DNA of 64,000 nt, from NCBI GenBank assembly GCA_002964805.2, contig PUDQ02000079.1, positions 124,001-188,000 of the forward strand, read 5' to 3'. This document shows positions 63,304 to 64,000 of the stretch, piece after piece. Under the pieces are notes generated by a model that searched no databases, was not told the DNA's origin, and worked only from the letters and a program-made list of their open reading frames with translations. Origin of the DNA: Trametes villosa. Lineage: Eukaryota > Basidiomycota > Agaricomycetes > Polyporales > Polyporaceae. The translations under genes and the position numbers were made by a program. Position 1 is the stretch's first letter. Every line of letters starts with the position of its first letter.

Positions 63304-63811
63304 TTAGTTCTTGATGCTGAACTTGCCAGACGGGTTGCCGGTGTCGCCGACGACTGTCAACCGCAAAGTCAGCTCCAACTCCCCACCCAAGCCGCGCAAC
63401 CGCAGCTGTAGTACTCACAGACGACGTAGTTGTCACGAGGAGTGACGTTGGGGACCACGACGTCAACGAAGCCCGCGGAGAAGGGCACGTCGGTCGCGAG
63501 CGGGTGGTCTGCATTATCGGTCAGCGGGCTGCACTAGCAATCCGCGCAGATGAGCACAACATACCGAGGTCGAGGTGCTCATCGTCGCTGCCGTCCTCGA
63601 TGAAGCCGAGGAGGAGCAGGGCGGTCTGGTTCTCGCTGCCCTTCGGGATCTCGGTGGTGTCCCAAGCCACGAGCTGGGTCGTGCCGATGCGCCAGGTGTC
63701 GCCCTTGGCGGGGACGACGATGCGCGGGCGCACGACCGAGGTGGCCGCGCTCACGGCGGAGGCGGCGACGACGAGCGCGGTGAAGAGGGTGGCGAACTTG
63801 GTGGAGAACAT
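63304..63811 (-). CDS. small secreted Kre9/Knh1-like (Ser-Thr-rich GPI family) protein
   Basis: Exons 63565-63811, 63419-63508 and 63304-63356 join to 129 codons plus stop. Signal peptide MFSTKFATLFTALVVAASAVSA, then a single beta-sandwich domain: VVRPRIVVPAKGDTWRIGTT, LVAWDTTEIPKGSENQTAL, LLLGFIEDG, then VDVVVPNVTPRDNYVVFVGD and TGNPSGKFSIKN. This matches the Kre9/Knh1 N-terminal-like family (yeast-type beta-1,6-glucan-related and small GPI wall proteins). The Ser/Thr-rich tail and GPI signal of longer members are missing, so it is probably soluble. A TATA box lies about 90 bp upstream. Confidence 0.8.
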
Positions 63812-64000
63812 GATTGGAAGTGAGAGATCGTGAGAGGTAGAGGGCAGAAGACTGTTCGTGAGCTGCAGACTGAGAAATATTGGCTGCAGCGCAGGGGATT
63901 TATATACATGGTCGGCAGGGTAGTGCGGCATTCGTGTATTGACGAGGCCCGGTGAGATGTGCCCGGTTTGTTGCAGGCGGCCTCGTTTCCTTGCATTGTA
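63812..64000 (-). promoter_or_regulatory. promoter of the Kre9/Knh1-like gene with TATA box
   Basis: TATATAAA on the minus strand at 63899-63906, 88-95 bp upstream of the start at 63811. Nothing else seen to the window end. Confidence 0.55.

Overview
This window is nuclear DNA of a filamentous basidiomycete, most likely a wood-decaying Agaricomycete. The evidence is: many 50-60 nt introns with GT(A/G)NGT donors, GC-rich coding sequence, a secreted AA9 polysaccharide monooxygenase, a DUF6533 membrane protein, a HET-domain protein, two small double-psi beta-barrel secreted proteins and a large homeobox regulator. There are no operons. Gene models below were joined by hand across introns where reading frame and family conservation agreed.

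Layout. 0.4-4.7 kb: Wee1-type kinase (+). 6.7-9.6 kb: homeobox transcription factor (+) behind a long GC/CT-rich leader. 11.5-13.3 kb: RING/TRAF-type zinc finger protein (-). 14.4-16.2 kb: DUF6533 membrane protein (+). 16.7-18.8 kb: DUF2264 protein (+). 19.0-22.1 kb: CPSF73/Ysh1 (-). 22.5-23.7 kb: porphobilinogen synthase (-). 24.5-25.9 kb: TatD nuclease (+). 26.1-27.3 kb: AA9 LPMO (-). 29.4-31.8 kb: two small secreted barrel proteins flanking a small conserved gene (all +). 32.7-37.2 kb: Mcl1/Ctf4/AND-1 (+). 37.5-39.1 kb: mitochondrial transcription factor B-like protein (-). 39.1-44.5 kb: a tandem duplication carrying two epoxide hydrolase genes. 44.4-46.4 kb: HET-domain protein (-). 47.0-51.5 kb: cohesin SMC3 (+). 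52.0-54.4 kb: TAPT1-family membrane protein (+). 54.9-56.6 kb: disordered Pro/Arg-rich protein (-). 58.4-59.2 kb: SUR7/PalI-like membrane protein (+). 60.0-61.4 kb: trans-3-hydroxy-L-proline dehydratase (+). 61.5-62.5 kb: OM14-like membrane protein (+). 62.9 kb: intron-containing tRNA-Ser(CGA). 63.3-63.8 kb: Kre9/Knh1-like small secreted protein (-).

Most genes are housekeeping (cell cycle entry, replisome, cohesin, mRNA 3' end formation, heme, mitochondria). Accessory functions (lignocellulose attack, epoxide detoxification, self/non-self recognition) cluster at 26-32 kb and 39-46 kb.

The most distinctive structures are three short inverted-repeat elements. One, at 39611-40572, has inserted with a clean 6-bp target duplication into the first exon of the upstream epoxide hydrolase copy and splits it. 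A second lies at 31994-32507 with a multiply repeated TTTGGTCCG motif. A third, of about 270 bp, lies at 59574-59844. The epoxide hydrolase duplication also copied the 3' end of the neighbouring HET gene, leaving a relic at about 42110-42280. I see no clear case for a wholly new multi-gene system; the inverted-repeat elements and the duplicated locus are the best leads.
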